A stretch of 64,000 nucleotides of DNA, taken from positions 11,536-75,535 of the forward strand of contig CAYSWH010000003.1 in assembly GCA_964434775.1 (NCBI GenBank), in the 5' to 3' direction. This document shows positions 63,306 through 64,000 of the stretch, in pieces. Origin of the DNA: CAYSWH01 sp964434775 (lineage in GTDB: Bacteria; Patescibacteriota; JACMRA01). The notes below the pieces were generated by a model. That model was given only the letters and a program-made list of their open reading frames with translations, was not told the origin of the DNA and ran no database searches. Every line of letters begins with the position of its first letter. The stretch's first letter is position 1. Both the position numbers and the translations under genes were made by a program.

Positions 63306-63560
63306 TTAATTTTTTGGTAGTAAGGTTTCTATTCTTTCAGTTTGTTCTCTTTTTTGGGCCAAATAAATTCCCAAAGCTGTTATTGTTGCACATACAAAGA
63401 AATAAGGAGATAGGCCGTTTTTTAGAAGGAGAAATTCCAGTATTCCGGTAAAAAAAGGAATTAGAAGACTGAAAGTATACACAACGGAAGCGTCAATTGA
63501 ACGAAGGTTAGAAGCAATTATTACTCTGCTAAATGCAGTACAAATAAGACCAATATATAG
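63306..63560 (-). pseudogene. EamA/DMT permease C-terminal remnant cut by repeat copy G
   Basis: A frame of about 84 residues (YIGLICTAFSRVIIASNLR ... SPYFFVCATITALGIYLAQKRE) encodes the last two or three helices of an EamA-type permease and ends at TAA 63306. Going upstream it stops at TAG inside the repeat's left end, exactly at the TATAG junction, so the rest of the gene is replaced by repeat G. No clear EamA N-terminus lies on the far side; a short hydrophobic frame at 63770-63883 could be a trace. Confidence 0.7.
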
Positions 63561-63754
63561 CTAACCCCTCTTAAACATAAACAATTCCAAATTTTTCTCC
63601 GTCACTTACCAAGTGGTCATCCTGAGTTTGCAACCCTTCATCCTGAATTTGTAACCTCGTCATCCTGAATTTATTTCAGGATCTACGTCTAAAAGAGATG
63701 CCGAAACAAGTTCACTGTGACAAGCGTGTATAGGTTATATTGGATCGACTATAT
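63555..63754 (-). repeat. Dispersed MITE-like repeat, copy G
   Basis: Begins TATAGCTAACCCCTCTTAAA and ends TTGGATCGACTATA. It carries two tandem CATCCTGAATTTG-type blocks before the TATTTCAGGATC hairpin, one more than copy B. Abuts the EamA remnant. Confidence 0.9.
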
Positions 63755-63892
63755 AAACCGACACTTACCCTACTGCTGAGAACCCGGGAAGCAGCATTGA
63801 AGGGTTAGTAAAAAGAATAAAAAAGTAGAAATTACGAATGAATTTAATGTGAGTACAAGAGAATAGAATGTATTTTTTGTCATAGTGTCTTT

Positions 63893-63923
63893 ACAAAATA
63901 AAAAACCCTGCCGAGAAAGCAGG
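63893..63923 (-). terminator. Terminator of the gene leaving the right edge
   Basis: On the minus strand CCCTGC TTTCTCG GCAGGG is followed by TTTTTTATTTTG. It lies 22 bases past the stop at 63945. Confidence 0.85.
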
Positions 63924-63944
63924 GTAAATTTTGAGTCAAAAGGA

Positions 63945-64000
63945 TTAATTTTCATCCCACAATCTCCACCACATTTTACCTTCAGCCGTAACCATGCCTT
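63945..64000 (-). CDS. C-terminal end of a gene running off the window
   Basis: The last 17 residues of a minus-strand protein are visible (GMVTAEGKMWWRLWDEN, stop TAA at 63945). Position just before a strong terminator supports a real gene end. Too short to identify. Confidence 0.55.
   Translation of the reverse strand, partial: GMVTAEGKMWWRLWDEN

Overview
The window reads as a 64 kb piece of a small, AT-rich bacterial chromosome, most likely from the Candidate Phyla Radiation (Patescibacteria); I cannot fix the phylum. The reasons are a divergent single 16S rRNA gene with changes in the universal 515F priming site, no 23S gene within almost 5 kb downstream of it, very few Shine-Dalgarno sequences, many small membrane or low-complexity proteins of unknown function, and isolated single genes of pathways (a trpF-like gene, a pyrD-like gene) without partners nearby. 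TGA is used as a normal stop, so the code is not the TGA-Gly code of Gracilibacteria/Absconditabacteria.

Layout. 0-7 kb: a repeat protein running in from the left edge, a Der/EngA GTPase with a HAD phosphatase domain inserted between its two G domains, a tandem DUF1232 pair (one frameshifted), and a MacB-type ABC exporter. 7-9 kb: a GC-rich, signal-peptide-bearing beta-propeller-like gene with a frameshift at a G7 tract, lying between two inverted copies of a dispersed ~170-240 bp repeat. 9.3-9.6 kb: tRNA-Leu(GAG), tRNA-Gly(CCC), tRNA-Leu(UAG). 9.9-20 kb: surface-glycan genes (large membrane protein, a GDP-mannose dehydratase paralogue with an altered catalytic residue, Gfo/Idh/MocA oxidoreductase, GT2, galE, flippase) plus EVE and GNAT proteins. 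20.8-26.9 kb: class A penicillin-binding protein, rpsG directly followed by an intact gmd, and a lone trpF-like gene. 27-33 kb: DUF3892-like protein, LexA/UmuD-like regulator, an RHH/PIN toxin-antitoxin pair, GH13 sucrose-phosphorylase-like enzyme. 32-42 kb: ABC-2 exporter, GT2 coupled to a frameshifted radical SAM gene, HAD phosphatase, frameshifted DMT permease, methyltransferase, VOC protein, AIM24 protein, and a UvrC lacking its N-terminal nuclease half. 42-52 kb: long disordered/coiled-coil protein, GT4, YtxH-like protein, WecG/TagA glycosyltransferase facing a WecG-like/Nudix fusion, a trans-sulfuration PLP enzyme and tRNA-Val(UAC). 52-64 kb: DUF2079 membrane protein, MFS and RDD proteins, the solitary 16S gene with its own promoter, processing stem and terminator, a membrane-anchored glycoside-hydrolase-like protein, a dihydroorotate-dehydrogenase-like protein and an EamA remnant ending exactly at a repeat copy.

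How it fits together. Most recognisable enzymes feed cell-surface carbohydrate assembly: nucleotide-sugar conversion (GalE, two Gmd-type enzymes, Gfo/Idh/MocA), transfer (two GT2, GT4, GT26), export (flippase) and wall polymerisation (PBP1). They are scattered among housekeeping genes rather than forming one locus. A MITE-like repeat occurs seven times; two copies are near-identical and inverted around a 4.2 kb block. Five genes carry frameshifts, two of them at homopolymers, which could be real decay, slippage or consensus errors.
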